Shown here piece after piece: positions 17,183 to 28,782 of a DNA stretch of 64,000 nt. Made by a program: the position numbers and the translations under genes. This stretch comes from Prorocentrum cordatum (lineage: Eukaryota; Sar; Dinophyceae; Prorocentrales; Prorocentraceae). A model generated the notes under the pieces. The model worked only from the letters and a program-made list of their open reading frames with translations. It ran no database searches and had not been told where the DNA came from. Numbering within the stretch: position 1 is the first letter of the stretch; every line of letters starts with the position of its first letter. The DNA is taken from NCBI GenBank assembly GCA_963575745.1, contig CAUYUJ010003036.1, positions 412,778 through 476,777 on the forward strand. The letters run 5' to 3'.

Positions 17183-20100
17183 CGCTATCTCCGAGCTATC
17201 TTTGAAGGACGCCACAGACGGCGCCTTCGGCCTCGCTCCCGCGCCCGCTGCGGCCGCGGCCCACGCCTGGCGTGGCGCCTGGCGCTCTCTGGGCGCTATC
17301 TCCGAGCTATCTTTGAAGGGCGCCACAGACGGCGCCTTCGGCCTCGCTCCCGCGCTCGCTGCGGCCGCGGCCCACGCCCGGCGTGGCGCCTGGCGCACTC
17401 TGGGCGCTATCTCCGAGCTATCTTTGAAGGGCGCCACAGACGGCGCCTTCGGCCTCGCTCCCGCGCCCGCTGCGGCCGCGGCCCACGCCCGGCGTGGCGC
17501 CCGGCGCTCTCTGGGCGCTATCTCCGAGCTATCTTTGAAGGACGCCACAGACGGCGCCTTCGGCCTCGCTCCCGCGCCCGCTGCGGCCGCGGCCCGCGCC
17601 TGGCGTGGCGCCTGGCGCACTCTGGGCGCTATCTCCGAGCTATCTTTGAAGGGCGCCACAGACGGCGCCTTCGGCCTCGCTCCCGCGCCCGCTGCGGCCG
17701 CGGCCCACGCCTGGCGTGGCGCCTGGCGCACTCTGGGCACTATCTCCGAGCTATCTGTGAAGGGCGCCACAGACGGCGCCTTCGGCCTCGCCCCCGCCTT
17801 TGCGCCCGCTGCGGCCGCGGCCCACGCCAGGCGTGCCTCGGGCGCTCGTGAGCGCTATCTCCGAGCTATCTTTGAAGGACGCCACAGTCGGCGCCTTCGC
17901 TGTAGCCTTTGCGGCCGCTGCGGCCGCCGCCCACGCCAGGCGTGCCTCGGGCACTCGTGAGCGCTATCTCCGAGCTTTCTTTGAAGGACGCCACAGTCGG
18001 CGCTTTCGCTGTAGCCTTTGCGCCCGCTGCGGCCGCGGCCCAGGCCAGGCGTGCCTCGGGCGCTCGTGAGCGCTATCTCCGAGCTATCTTTGAAGGACGC
18101 CACAGTCGGCGCCGTCGCTGTAGCCTTTGCGCTCGCTGCGGCCGCGGCCCACGCCAGGCGCGCCTCGGGCGCTCGTGAGCGCTATCTCCGAGCTATCTTT
18201 GAAGGACGCCACAGTCGGCGCCTTCGCTGTAGCCTTTGCGCCCGCCGCTGCTCTGCGGCGCGCGGCCACGCCAGGCGTGCTCGGGCGTGTCGTGAGCGCT
18301 ACTCCGAGCTATCTTTGAACGACGCCACAGTCGGCGCCTTCGCTGTAGCCTTTGCGCCCGCTGCGGCCGCCGACCACGCCAGGCGTGCCTCGGGCGCTCG
18401 TGAGCGCTATCTCCGAGCTATCTTTGAAGGACGCCACAGTCGGCGCCTTCGCTGTAGCCTTTGCGCCCGCTTCTTTTTTGTTTTTGTTTTGCGGCCGCCG
18501 ACCACGCCAGGCGTGCCTCGGGCGCTCGTGAGCGCTATCTCCGAGCTATCTTTGAAGGACGCCACAGTCGGCGCCTTCGCTGTAGCCTTTGCGCCCGCTG
18601 CGGCCGCGGCCCACGCCAGGCGTGCCTCGGGCGCTCGTGAGCGCTATCTCCGAGCTATCTTTGAAGGACGCCACAGTCGGCGCCTTCGGCGTAGCCTTTG
18701 CGCCCGCTGCGGCCGCGGCCCACGCCAGGCGTGCCTCGGGCGCTCGTGAGCGCGCTATCTCCGAGCTATCTTTGAAGGACGCCACAGTCGGCGCCTTCGC
18801 TGTAGCCTTTGCGCCCGCTGCGGCCGCCGCCCACGCCAGGCGCGCCTCGGGCGCTCGTGAGCGCTATCTCCGAGCTATCTTTGAAGGACGCCACAGTCGG
18901 CGCCTTCGCTGTAGCCTCTGCGCCCGCTGCGGCCGCAACCCACGCCAGGCGTGCCTCGGGCGCTCGTGAGCGCTATCTCCGAGCTATCTTTGAAGGACGC
19001 CAAAGTCGGCGCCTTCGCTTTAGCCTATGCGCCCGCTGCGGCCGCTGCCCACGCCAGGCGTGCCTTTTCGGCGTCGTGAGCGATATCTCCTGAGACTTAT
19101 CTTGAAGGACGCCACAGTCGGCTCCTTCGCTGTAGCCTCTGCGCCCGCTGCGGCCGCCCGCCCACGCCAGGCGTGCCTCGGGCGCTCGTGAGCGCCTAAT
19201 CTCCGAGCTACCTTTGAAGGACGCCAAAGTCGGCGCCTTCGCTTGTAGCCTCTTGCGCCCGCTGCGGCCGCAACCCACGCCACAGGCGTGACTCGGGCGC
19301 TCGTCAGCGCTAATATTTCTCCACGAGTTCTTAGTATTTGGTATAGGGACTGCCACCGTCGGCGCCTTTTTCGCGTAGCCCTTTCGGTTCCGTGCGGCCG
19401 CGGCCCACGGCAGGCGTGCCTCGGGCGCTCGTGAGCGCTATCTCCGAGCTATCTTTGAAGGACGCCACAGTCGGCGTCTTCGCTGTAGCCTTTGCGCCCG
19501 CTGCGGCCGTCGCCCACGCCAGGCGTGCCTCGGGCGCTCGTGAGCGCTATCTCCGAGCTATCTTTGAAGGACGCCACAGTCGGCGCCTTCGGCGTAGCCT
19601 CTGCGCCCGCTGCGGCCGCGGCCCACGCCAGGCGTGCCTCGGGCGCTCGTGAGCGCTATCTCCGAGCTATCTTTGAAGGACGCCACAGTCGGCGCCTTCG
19701 CTGTAGCCTTTGCGCCCGCGGCGGCCGCCGCCCACGCCAGGCGTGCCTCGGGCGCTCGTGAGCGCCATCTCCGAGCTATCTTTGAAGGACGCCACAGTCG
19801 GCGCCTTCGCTGTAGCCTTTGCGCCCGCTGCGGCCGCCACCCACGCCAGGCGTGCCTCGGGCGCTCGTCAGCGCTATCTCCGAGCTATCTTTGAAGGACG
19901 CCACAGCCAGGCGTGCCTCGGGCGCTCGTGAGCGCTATCTCCGAGCTATCCTTGAAGGGCGCCACAGCTGGCGCCTTCGTTGTAGCCTTTGCGCCCGCTG
20001 CGGCCGCCGCCCACGCCAGGCGTGCCTCGGGCGCTCGTGAGCGCTATCTCCGAGCTATCTTTGAAGGGCGCCACAGTCGGCGCCTTCGCTGTTGCCTTTG

Positions 20101-22372
20101 CGCCCGCTGCGGCCGCCGCCCACGCCAGGCGTGCCTCGGGCGCTCGTGAGCGCTATCTCCGAGCTATCTTTGAAGGACGCCCCAGTCGGCGCCTTCGCTG
20201 TAGCCTTTGCGCCCGCTGCGGCCGCCGCCCACGCCAGGCGTGCCTCGGGCGCTCGTGAGCGCTATCTCCGAGCTATCATTGAAGGGCGCCACAGCTGGCG
20301 CCTTCGCTGTAGCCTTTGCGCCCGCTGCGGCCGCCGCCCACGCCAGGCGTGCCTCGGGCGCTCGTGAGCGCTATCTCCGAGCTATCTTTGAAGGACGCCA
20401 CAGCCGGCGCCTTCGCTATAGCCTTTGCGCTCGCTGCGGCCGCCGCCCGCGCCAGGCGTGCCTCGGGCGCCGCCGCAGTCGGCGCCTTCGCTGTAGCTTT
20501 TGCGCCCGCCGCGGCCGCCGCCCACGCCAGGCGTGCCTCGGGCGCTCGTCAGCGCTATCTCCGAGCTATCTTTGAAGGACGCCACAGTCGGCGCCTTCGC
20601 TGTAGCCTTTGCGCCCGCTGCGGCCGCGGCCCACGGCCAGGCGTGCCTCGGGCGCCGTTAGCGCTATCTCGAGCTATTATTTGAAGGACGCCACAGTCGG
20701 CGCCTTCGCTGTAGCCTTTGCGGCCGCTGCGGCCGCCGCCCACGCCAGGCGTGCCTCGGGAGCTCGTGAGCGCTATCTCCGAGCTATCTTTGAAGGACGC
20801 CACAGTCGGCGCCTTCGCTGTAGCCTTTGCGGCCGCTGCGGCCGCCGCCCACGCCAGGCGTGGCTCGGGCGCTCGTGAGCGCTATCTCCGAGCTATCTTT
20901 GAAGGACGCCACAGTCGGCGCCTTCGCTGTAGCCTCTGCGCCCGCTGCGGCCGCAACCCACGCCGGGCGTGCCTCGGGCGCTCGTCAGTGCTATCTCCGA
21001 GCTATATTTGAAGGACGCCACAGTCAGCGCCTTCGCTGTAGCCTTTGCGCCCGCTGCGGCCGCGGCCCACGCCAGGCGTGCCTCGGGCGCTCGTGGGCGC
21101 TATCTCCGAGCTATCTTTGAAGGACGCCACAGTCGGCGCCTTCGCTGTAGCCTTTGCGCCCGCTGCGGCCGCCGCCCACGCCGGGCGTGCCTCGGGCGCT
21201 CGTGAGCGCTATCTCCGAGCTATCTTTGAAGGACGCCACAGTCGGCGCCTTCGCTGTAGCCTTTGCTGCCGCTGCGGCCGCCGCCCACGCCGGACGTGCC
21301 TCGGGCGCTCGTGAGCGCTATTAATAAAATTCGATCTTCATCGAGGCCTCTTTTGAAGGACGCCACAGTCGGCGCCTTGATTTAGCCTTTTCGGCCGCTG
21401 CGGCCGCGCCCGCGACCAGGCGTGCCGCGGGCGACTCGTGAGCGCTACTCCGAGCTATCTTTTGAAGGACGCCACCGCACGGGCGCCTTTCGCTGTAGCC
21501 TTTGCGGCCGCTGCGGCCGCCGCCCCACGCCAGGCGTTGCATCGCCGCTTCGTGAGCGCTATCTCCCGAGCTATCTTGAAGGACGCCACAGTCGACGCCT
21601 TCGCGTGTAGCCTTGCGGCCGCTTACGGCCGCCCGCCCCACGCCAGGGTTTGCCTCGGGCGCTGCGTGAGCGCTATCTCTCCGAGTATCTGTGAAGGACG
21701 CCACCGTCGGCGCCTTCGCGTAGCCTCGCTGTAGCCTTTGCGACCGCTGCGGCCGCAACCCACGCCAGGCGTGCCTCGGGCGCTCGTGAGCGCTATCTCC
21801 GAGCTATCTTTGAAGGACGCCACAGTCGGCGCCTTCGCTGTAGCCTTTGCGGCCGCTGCGGCCGCCGCCCACGCCAGGCGTGCCTCGGGCGCTCGTGAGC
21901 GCTATCTCCGAGCTATTTTTGAAGGACGCCACAGTCGGCGCCTTCGCTGTAGCCTTTGCGCCCGCTGCGGCCGCCGCCCACGCCAGGCGTGCCTCGGGCG
22001 CTCGTGAGCGCTATCTCCGAGCTATCTTTGAAGGACGCCACAGTCGGCGCCTTCGCTGTAGCCTTTGCGCCCGCTGCGGCCGCGGCCCACGCCAGGCGTG
22101 CCTCGGGCGCTCGTGAGCGCTATCTCCGAGCTATCTTTGAAGGACGCCACAGTCGGCGCCTTCGCTGTAGCCTTTGCGCCCGCTGCGGCCGCCGCCCACG
22201 CCAGGCGTGCCTCGGGCGCTCGTGAGCGCTATCTCCGAGCTATCTTTGAAGGGCGCCACAGTCGGCGCCTTCGCTGTAGCCTTTGCGCCCGCTGCGGCCG
22301 CCGCCCACGCCAGGCGTGCCTCGGGCGCTCGTGAGCGCTATCTCCGAGCTATCTTTGAAGGGCGCCACAGTC
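17183..22372. repeat. Satellite array, 111-bp then 109-bp units, about 47 copies
   Basis: Every unit holds CGCTATCTCCGAGCTATC, TTTGAAGG, CGCCACAG and GCGGCCGC (a NotI site). The first six or so units are 111 bp (17183 to about 17850) and read as one continuous plus-strand frame. From about 17860 the period is 109 bp, so each unit shifts frame. The regular 109-bp spacing is clear at 21738, 21847, 21956, 22065 and 22174. Degenerate patches lie at 19040-19400 and 21320-21740. A Rep-like gene follows the array. Confidence 0.95.
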
Positions 22373-23051
22373 GCCTGGGATGCGCTTGGGAGCGCCAGGG
22401 AGCATCCGGGAGAGCGCCTGGGAGCGCCTGGGAGCGCACTCGGGAGAGGAGAGGCGACGCACGGGCAGTGTTGGAGAGTGTGTTTTATGGCATGACACGC
22501 GCACGTGTTCGCAGGTTGGAAGGGGGAGAGCGAGGGGGAGGGTCTGGCTCCCCCTCGCACACTGTTGACATGAACATGCGTTGCCAGGGACGAGTTGCTC
22601 GCGCACAGGTCTAGGAAACATTTTCGAACACATCTTTCGCAGAGGACAGTAGAGACATATGTCTTGGCGATGTGCTGCAGTAGTCATTCGGAGCAGGGAG
22701 TCTGTCAAATGGATGGAGAGATGCATGGGCGGTGCAGTTCTCAACGGCAGGGGTCGGGCATGCAGGGTTATCTCCGTTGTTCGAATGTCTGTGAGCGAAT
22801 GCAGGAGAGCGCGGATGCAATTTGCGAGCTTTGGGCGCGAGATGCATTGGCGATGCGTCCCAGCATGTCGCGGTGGAGGCATGTGGTGCCTTGGGATCTG
22901 CCTTTATTCACCGCAACATCAATCGCGATGTCGTTGGTTCCGTTGCCGCTTTGGCCCAAGCCTGATTTCGCCACCGCTTGGCACGCGCACCTGGCAGCCA
23001 TCGTTGGCAGGCATCAGCCTTCGCATCCACCTTCAGCGCACTCTCGCGGCG
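22373..23051. other. Linker with short decamer tract, upstream of the Rep-like gene
   Basis: From 22376 to 22440 there are a few GGGAGCGCCT decamers. They are followed by GAGCGAGGGGGAGGGTCTGG (near 22528), a diverged form of the higher-order unit's right end. Then comes less GC-rich DNA in which the downstream gene's frame is open from 22659 but shows no protein-like conservation before about 23052. Any promoter of that gene would lie here; none is recognisable. Confidence 0.4.
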
Positions 23052-26000
23052 ATGGGCCCTCGGCGCTGCTCTGGCTTTGCGACCGACGACGGGATCGTCA
23101 TCGAGTGCTGCTTCAATCCGTGGGAGAAGGGCAAGCGCGCGCAGGGAAAGTTCGAGGGGAAGTGTCAGCGGTGCTCTCCCATTCGCATGGCAACCATCTG
23201 CGCGACGCCGCAGCAGTCCAAGCTGACCGCGCACAGCCTCGCGAACCTGCACAAGCTTGACATCGGCATCTACGACATGGCCGTGGAGCGGGTGAAGATG
23301 CACGAGAGGGGCGATGAGCTCATTGCCCGCGCTGTCGGCATAATCTCGGAGCGCTCGCAGGTGGGCGTGCCGCCACCGCCGCCAATCGAATGTGACCAGG
23401 GCAACGTGGTCTCGCAGCCCGCCGACGAGGAGATTCCTGCTGCCATGGAGCCCGACGAGGAAGCAGCCGCAGCAGGGCCAGCAGCGGCAGCGGAGCCGCC
23501 GCCAGTACCCGCGGAAGGCGAGGGCGCGGCCGCTGGGCGCAGACGCCGGCGCCTCTGCGAGGGATACAGCCTGGCGCGCGCCATGGGCCGCAGGCTCAGA
23601 AGCAAGGAGGACGAGGGCGTCTGCTTGTTCTCCCGAGAGCATCCTGGACAGCGTGCTCGAGCGCCCGATGGGAAGTGCCTCTGGTGCACGCCTGCTCGCA
23701 TGAAGGAGGCGGCAAGCAATCCCGCCAAGAAGAAGGAGGCCATGACAGACCTGAAGAAGTTCGAAGCTCGTAACCCTGCGCTGAAGCAGAAGGCGCTGGG
23801 GCGGCTGCGCAGGCACCTCACCGCGCAGGAATATAAGGTCATCGTCACGCCGCACAACTGCTGCCGCGGCGCAGGGGATGCCATGTGCCCCTTCAGCACG
23901 ACGAACCCAGGGCAGCCCGCGCGCGTGGTGAAGGCCGACAAGCACTTGTGCAGCTGGTGCGATCCGCAGAGGCTCCGTGGCATGCAGACAGAGAAGCGCA
24001 GGGGCGTGCTGAAGCAGCTAGAGGCATTCCACGAGAAGGATGAGGCCGTATTTACCAAGGCCGAGGCAATCCTGAAGGAGGTCTTCGGGGACAACTACGT
24101 GGCGCAGATGAAGAGGAAGACTGTCCGGCAGAACCAGCAGGCGGCAAAAGCTCGGAGGCGCACTGGCGAGACGGACTGGCCGACGAAGCTGGCGAAGCGG
24201 CGGCTGGTGATGGAGAGCCCGACGGTCGACGAGGAAGCTCGGAAGAAGTTCCGCAAGCTAACCCTGGCGGACTTGAAGAAGGTCGAGAACTCGTTCTACA
24301 AGGACACAGCCGAGCGAAAGATGCGCGGTCGCGCCGACGAGGTCCCAAAGAGCAAAGACTTGGAGCCGCCGATCGGCGAAGCAGGCTTCAGTGATCTGTC
24401 GAAGGGGCTGCGGTCCTGGGCCGCCAAGGGCTCGTGGGGCATCTGCAAGGAGTGCCATGTTTTGCAGCCGCGGCCCATGCACGAGATCGATATGTTCCTC
24501 GACGCCAGCGAGGAGATCTCGAAGAGCGCCTGTCGCCGCTGCAACGCCTCTCGCGAGATGTACGTCCCGCTGCCCGATGACGTACCAGGGCCACTCCGCG
24601 GCCTGTCAGAGGAGATCGTCGAAGCCCTCCGGCCCATTGAGATCGACGTCGGCCCCGAGACGCGCTCCACCGACACGTTCGGCCGCCCGAACGGCTACCG
24701 CAAGAAGATGAAGATGATCACGTTCTATTTCTCGAAGTGGCACGTCAAGGACAAGATCAAGGAGCTGGACGATGACGCGTGGCGGACGGCGAAGAAGGCT
24801 TACAAGTACCTGCTGTCTTGCGAAGAGTCCTCGTACAAGCGGTTCCACGACATGCACGAGAAGTTCCTCCGCAAGCATGGCGAGGACGCTGCCGACAGGA
24901 AGCGCAAGCGCCCATACCATTTCCTGCAGGAGGTCGGGCTGGAGTGCGCTCTCTGGCCAAACCTGCACTGGTGCATCGAGATGACGGAGACGCACGAGCA
25001 GTGGTCCGACGCGAGGCGCGAGGAGAGGCGCGACGCCCAGGAGGCCAAGAAGAAGAAGGCAGAGTACGGCTACGACTCGGACGCCGAGGAGGACGAGGGC
25101 GGCGACGGCGGTGGCCAGCGCACCAGCGTCAAGCGGTCGTTCATGACCAAGTGCCTCTCGCCGTTGCTTGGGTACGGATCTAACTTCGAGCTGCTCCAGT
25201 TCGTGTACGACCTGAACCTCTGGGCGACCCTCGGTGCGAAAAAGAACCTGGGGCTCGACAACGTGCCGATGCGGATGCTCATGAAGGGCCATACCTTCTC
25301 GCCGCTCTATTGGAAGGAGGTGCACAATGCCCTTGTCGACCTCGTACGCCAGGTGGGCTTCCCGAAGCTGTTCTTCACCATTGCGCCGTGGGAGCCGTGC
25401 TTCAAGTACCACGACTGGCTGCGCGATGAGATGGAGAAGACACTGCGGACCCGCATGTACCTCCCCGTGGGCGAAACGCTGCACATGTCGCACGTGCTCA
25501 TGCAGATCGTCCGAGGCATGCTGGCGGGCAATAACTCCCAGAATATGGGCGACAGCAGCAAATGCTGGACACAGCGCGTGTTCGCCGCGAAAGACGCCGA
25601 CGGCAAACAGGTTCGCGTCCAGACTTTCACGCGGCTGGAGTTCCAGGACGGCAGCCGCAAGGAGGGCACGAAGCGCTACGACGGCTCCGGCAGGCCGCGC
25701 CTGCACGTTCTTTTCTTCGCGGACGACGACGCCATGGCGAACGTGGGATTGGGGCATCACCTCTTTGCGACCAAGCCCGACGGCTTCTCGGACGACCTGA
25801 AGGGCTATGTGGACGGATCGCAGCTAAACAAGCACGGCGACGCAGAGAGCAAATGGCCGATCTGCCACGGCCCGTCGGGGGTGCACGGCGACGATGGTGT
25901 CCTCCAGCTGAAGCACACCGAGGAGGACCACGACGCGGGCCTCCGAGCGTACTGCGCTGACGTAATGGACGGGCTCCCTTGCCATCAGGACTGGCAGACC

Positions 26001-26321
26001 AGCGACGGGGAGGCCATGCTCCTGCAATACGTGTCAAAGTATGTGGCGAAGTTCTCGGACAGCAGCTACGACGAGTGGATGAGCGACAAGGCCTCCGCGG
26101 ACAGCGTGGCCAGGCGCGTCTGCTTCGAGTACCACCCCTACGAGCCAGAGATGATCCTGCAGCTGTGTGGAGCGCAATTCAGACAGTACGACATCTCTTC
26201 GGTCAGCGGCGGCTTCCGCACCGTGACGGCGCCTTACTCGGGCATGGCGGATGTGCCCGACTGGGTCCAGAGGTATGTTGACTGCTCGTGGCGCCACGAG
26301 GGCATGACGCTCTTGGAGTGG
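23052..26321 (+). CDS. Rolling-circle (Helitron/HUH-like) protein with Cys-rich N-terminus, 3' end missing at gap
   Basis: 1090 codons without a stop run into the gap. The frame is open from 22659, but I chose the Met at 23052 because the Cys modules start six residues later. Residues about 6-45, 169-215 and 270-308 are three copies of a Cys module, the latter two ending CLWC (209-212) and CSWC (300-303) after a PGQ-A-R turn. A further CX2C pair (CKEC 465-468, CRRC 494-497) follows, then a long helical region and an acidic Asp/Glu linker. A Helitron_like_N-type region follows: SVKRSFMTKCLSPLLGYG, FFTIAPWEPCFKYHDWL, RPRLHVLFF (His 885) and YVSKYVAKFSD (Tyr 993 and 997). In Helitrons the paired Tyr would nick DNA and the HUH His pair would bind metal. 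Here only one His is seen, the first position being Arg. A Pif1-like helicase would be expected after the gap but is not visible. No introns are evident. Confidence 0.75.
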
Positions 26322-26421
26322 NNNNNNNNNNNNNNNNNNNNNNNNNNNNNNNNNNNNNNNNNNNNNNNNNNNNNNNNNNNNNNNNNNNNNNNNNNNNNNN
26401 NNNNNNNNNNNNNNNNNNNNN
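26322..26421. other. Assembly gap (100 N)
   Basis: Exactly 100 Ns, the conventional placeholder for a gap of unknown size. Sequence to the right is unrelated minisatellite DNA, so the missing 3' part of the Rep-like gene cannot be recovered from this window and the join may be wrong. Confidence 1.
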
Positions 26422-26850
26422 GAGCTAATTCACCGTGGCGCGCGCCCTCGAGGGGCCCTGGAGTGCTCCTGGGAGTACCCTGGGGGGCCCTTGTTGAGCT
26501 CCTGGGGGGCTCCTGGAGAGCTTCGGGCGGAAGCTAATTCACCGTGGCGCGCGCCCTGGGGGGTCCAGACACGTATTTTTCAGCCGGAGCGCTCAGACCT
26601 AAACCTTCCGGGAGCTCCCAGGTGCTCGCCGGGGGGGTCAGAATCGCCACGGAACGTCTCTGGAGCGCCCCAGAGGTCCCAGGGGGGTGTCCCGGGAGGT
26701 CCCGGGAGGGGTCCCGAGGAGGGCTCCCGCAGGAACCTCCCGAGTGCCTTCTGTCACGAGCCTGGCTTGGCGCTCCCAGGCGCTCGCAGGCGCTGCCCAG
26801 CGCTCTCCCCGGGCTGAGCGGGTAGGGGTGTCACGAGCGGGCCTGGCCTG
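26422..26850. other. Spacer with duplicated GCTAATTCACCGTGGCGCGC motif
   Basis: The phrase GCTAATTCACCGTGGCGCGC occurs at about 26424 and 26532, each time before GCCC and CTGGGGGG-like text. It shares AATTCACCGTG with the minisatellite to the right. No gene seen. Confidence 0.5.
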
Positions 26851-28380
26851 GCGTGGTGCGCTCTGGGCCCTGGGCGGCTGCCAATACACCGTGATGTGCG
26901 CCTGGGGTGCCCTGGGAAAGCCCTGGGAGGGCCCTGGGGAGGGGTCAGGTGCGCCCTGGGCTTTGGGCGGCTGCCAATTCACCGTGATGTGCGCCTGGGG
27001 TGCCCTGGGAGGGCCCTGGGGAGGGTTCAGGTGCGCCCTGGGCCCTGGGCGGCTGCCAATTCTCCGTGATGTGCGCTTGGGGTGCCCTGTGAGGGCCCTG
27101 TGAGGGCCCTGTGAGGGCCCTGGTGAAGGTTCAGGGCCCTGGGCAGCTGTCGCCAGGAGACACCTTTTCACCCCTATGAGCGCCCTGGGTCCCTGGGCGA
27201 TCGGCAATTCACCGTGAGGTTGGTCCGGGGGCCCTGGGAGCCCCCCAGGGAAGCCCGAGTCGCCAGGAGACGTCATTTCGCGCCCAGGACGGCCCTGGGT
27301 CCCTGGGCGATCGGCAATTCACCGTGAGGTTGGTCTGGGGGGCCCTGAGAGTTCCCCAGGGCTCTGGGAGGACCCCAGGGGGGCCCGAGTCGCCAGGAAG
27401 CGTCTTTTCGCCCCTAGGGGGCCCTGGGCCCTTGGTCGATCGGCAATTCACCGTGACCTGGGATGCCCTGGGAGCCCCCTCCCCCAGAGAGGCCCGAGTC
27501 GCGAGAAGAGGTCTTTTCGCCCCTAGGAGGGGTTTGGGTTCCTGGGCGACTGGGAGCCCCCCTGGGAAGCCCGAGTCGCCAGGAAACGATTGTTCGCCCC
27601 CAGGAGCGCCCTGGGCCCCTGGGCGATCGGCAATTCACCGTGAGGTTGGTCCGGGAAGCCCTGGGAGGGAGGCCCGAGTCGCCAGGAGACGTCTTTTCGG
27701 GCCCTAGGAGGGCCCTAAGCCCTTGGGCGATCGGCAATTCACCGTGAGGTTGGTCTGGGGGGCGCTGGGAGCCCCCCAGGGCCTTGGGAGCCCCCCAGGG
27801 AAGCCCGAGTCGCCAGGAAACGTTTTTTCGTCCCTAGGAGGGCCCTGGGCTCCTGGGCGGTCGGCAATTCACCGTGAGGTTGGTCTGGGGTGCCCTGGGA
27901 GACCTACCCAGGGAGGCCCGAGTCGCCAGTAGACGTATTTTCGCCCCTAGGGAGGCCCTGGGCCCTTGGGCGATCGGCAATTCACCGTGAGGTTGGTCTC
28001 GGGGGCCCTGGGAGCCTCCCAGGGAGGCCCGAGTCGCCAGGATACGTCTTTTTGCCCCTCGGAGGGCCCTGGGTTCCTGGGCGATCGGCGATTCACCGTG
28101 AGGTTGGTCTGGGGGAGCCCTGGGAGCCCCCCAGGGAGGCCCGAGTCGCCAGGATACGTTTTTTTTCGTCCCTAGGGAGGCCCTGGGCCCGTGGGCGATC
28201 TGCAATTCACCGTGAGGTTGGTCTGGGGGGCCCTGGGATCCCCCCGGAGGGCCCGAGTCGCCAGGAGACTTATTTTCGCATCAGGGGGGCCCTGGGCCCT
28301 TGGGCGATCGGCAATTCACCGTGAGGTTGGTCTCGGGGGCCTTGGGAGCCCCCTCCCCAGGGAAGCCCGAATCGCCAGGG
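26851..28380. repeat. Variable minisatellite, about 90-130 bp units, AATTCACCGTGAGGTTGG core
   Basis: At least ten units carry CGATCGGCAATTCACCGTGA, GCCCGAGTCGCCAGGA and a CCCTGGG-rich stretch. The core lies near 27203, 27313, 27442, 27629, 27733, 27863, 27976, 28087, 28201 and 28310. Three earlier units (about 26870-27090) carry the variant GCTGCCAATTCACCGTGATG. Spacing varies, so this is an old array rather than a recent satellite. Confidence 0.85.
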
Positions 28381-28506
28381 AACGTCTTTTCCAGCCAGGC
28401 GATCGGGTCCATCCACTCGGGAAAACTCTAGGATTCGAGGTCGAAAAAAAAATTGCCAGTGGCAAATCATGCTTTTTTAGCGACTTTATGTTGACGATCC
28501 AGGAGG

Positions 28507-28531
28507 GGCCAGACCAACCTCACGGTGAATT
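28507..28531. repeat. Inverted single copy of the minisatellite core
   Basis: CCAGACCAACCTCACGGTGA followed by ATT is the reverse complement of the repeat core and sits about 200 bases past the last direct unit. It gives the array one inverted end. Confidence 0.8.
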
Positions 28532-28782
28532 CGGTTGATGGTTTGGGGTTATAAGTCTCTTTGACGATCGCCCAGGCGGGCACAGGATAATCGCTTGCGC
28601 GTAAGCCGCATCATTGATATTGAGATAAGGCCCTCGCGGGCCATGCCTGACGGCAACCGAGACTCTGCTTGGGCTGGCCTGATATTCACGTACGGCCGTG
28701 AGGTAGTCTGACTGCGAGGTGCCAGTTAGGGCGCTTGCCGCCTAAATGGGTAGGTGGATACGGGCCAAGCGGCCCTGGGCGA
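28532..28782. other. Spacer, no gene seen
   Basis: About 250 bases of non-repetitive, moderate-GC DNA between the minisatellite and the telomere-like block. No ORF or RNA signature recognised. Confidence 0.4.

Noticed and set aside
16634-17851. 405-codon ORF of Arg/Ala-rich repeats as a gene
   Set aside because: It is the reading of the 111-bp satellite and the higher-order unit. Alternative frames on both strands are equally open and no domain is visible.
15589-22372. CRISPR array (regular repeats of 73 and 109 bp)
   Set aside because: There are no unique spacers between repeats, the whole unit is repeated, no cas-like gene is present, and the context is eukaryotic.
22659-23051. Upstream in-frame extension of the Rep-like protein
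   Set aside because: The frame is open, but the segment lacks the composition of the rest and partly overlaps repeat-derived DNA. The Met at 23052 just precedes the first Cys module.
28532-28782. Structured RNA gene between minisatellite and telomere-like block
   Set aside because: Moderate-GC unique DNA drew attention, but I could not draw a cloverleaf, internal promoter boxes or a snRNA-like core.
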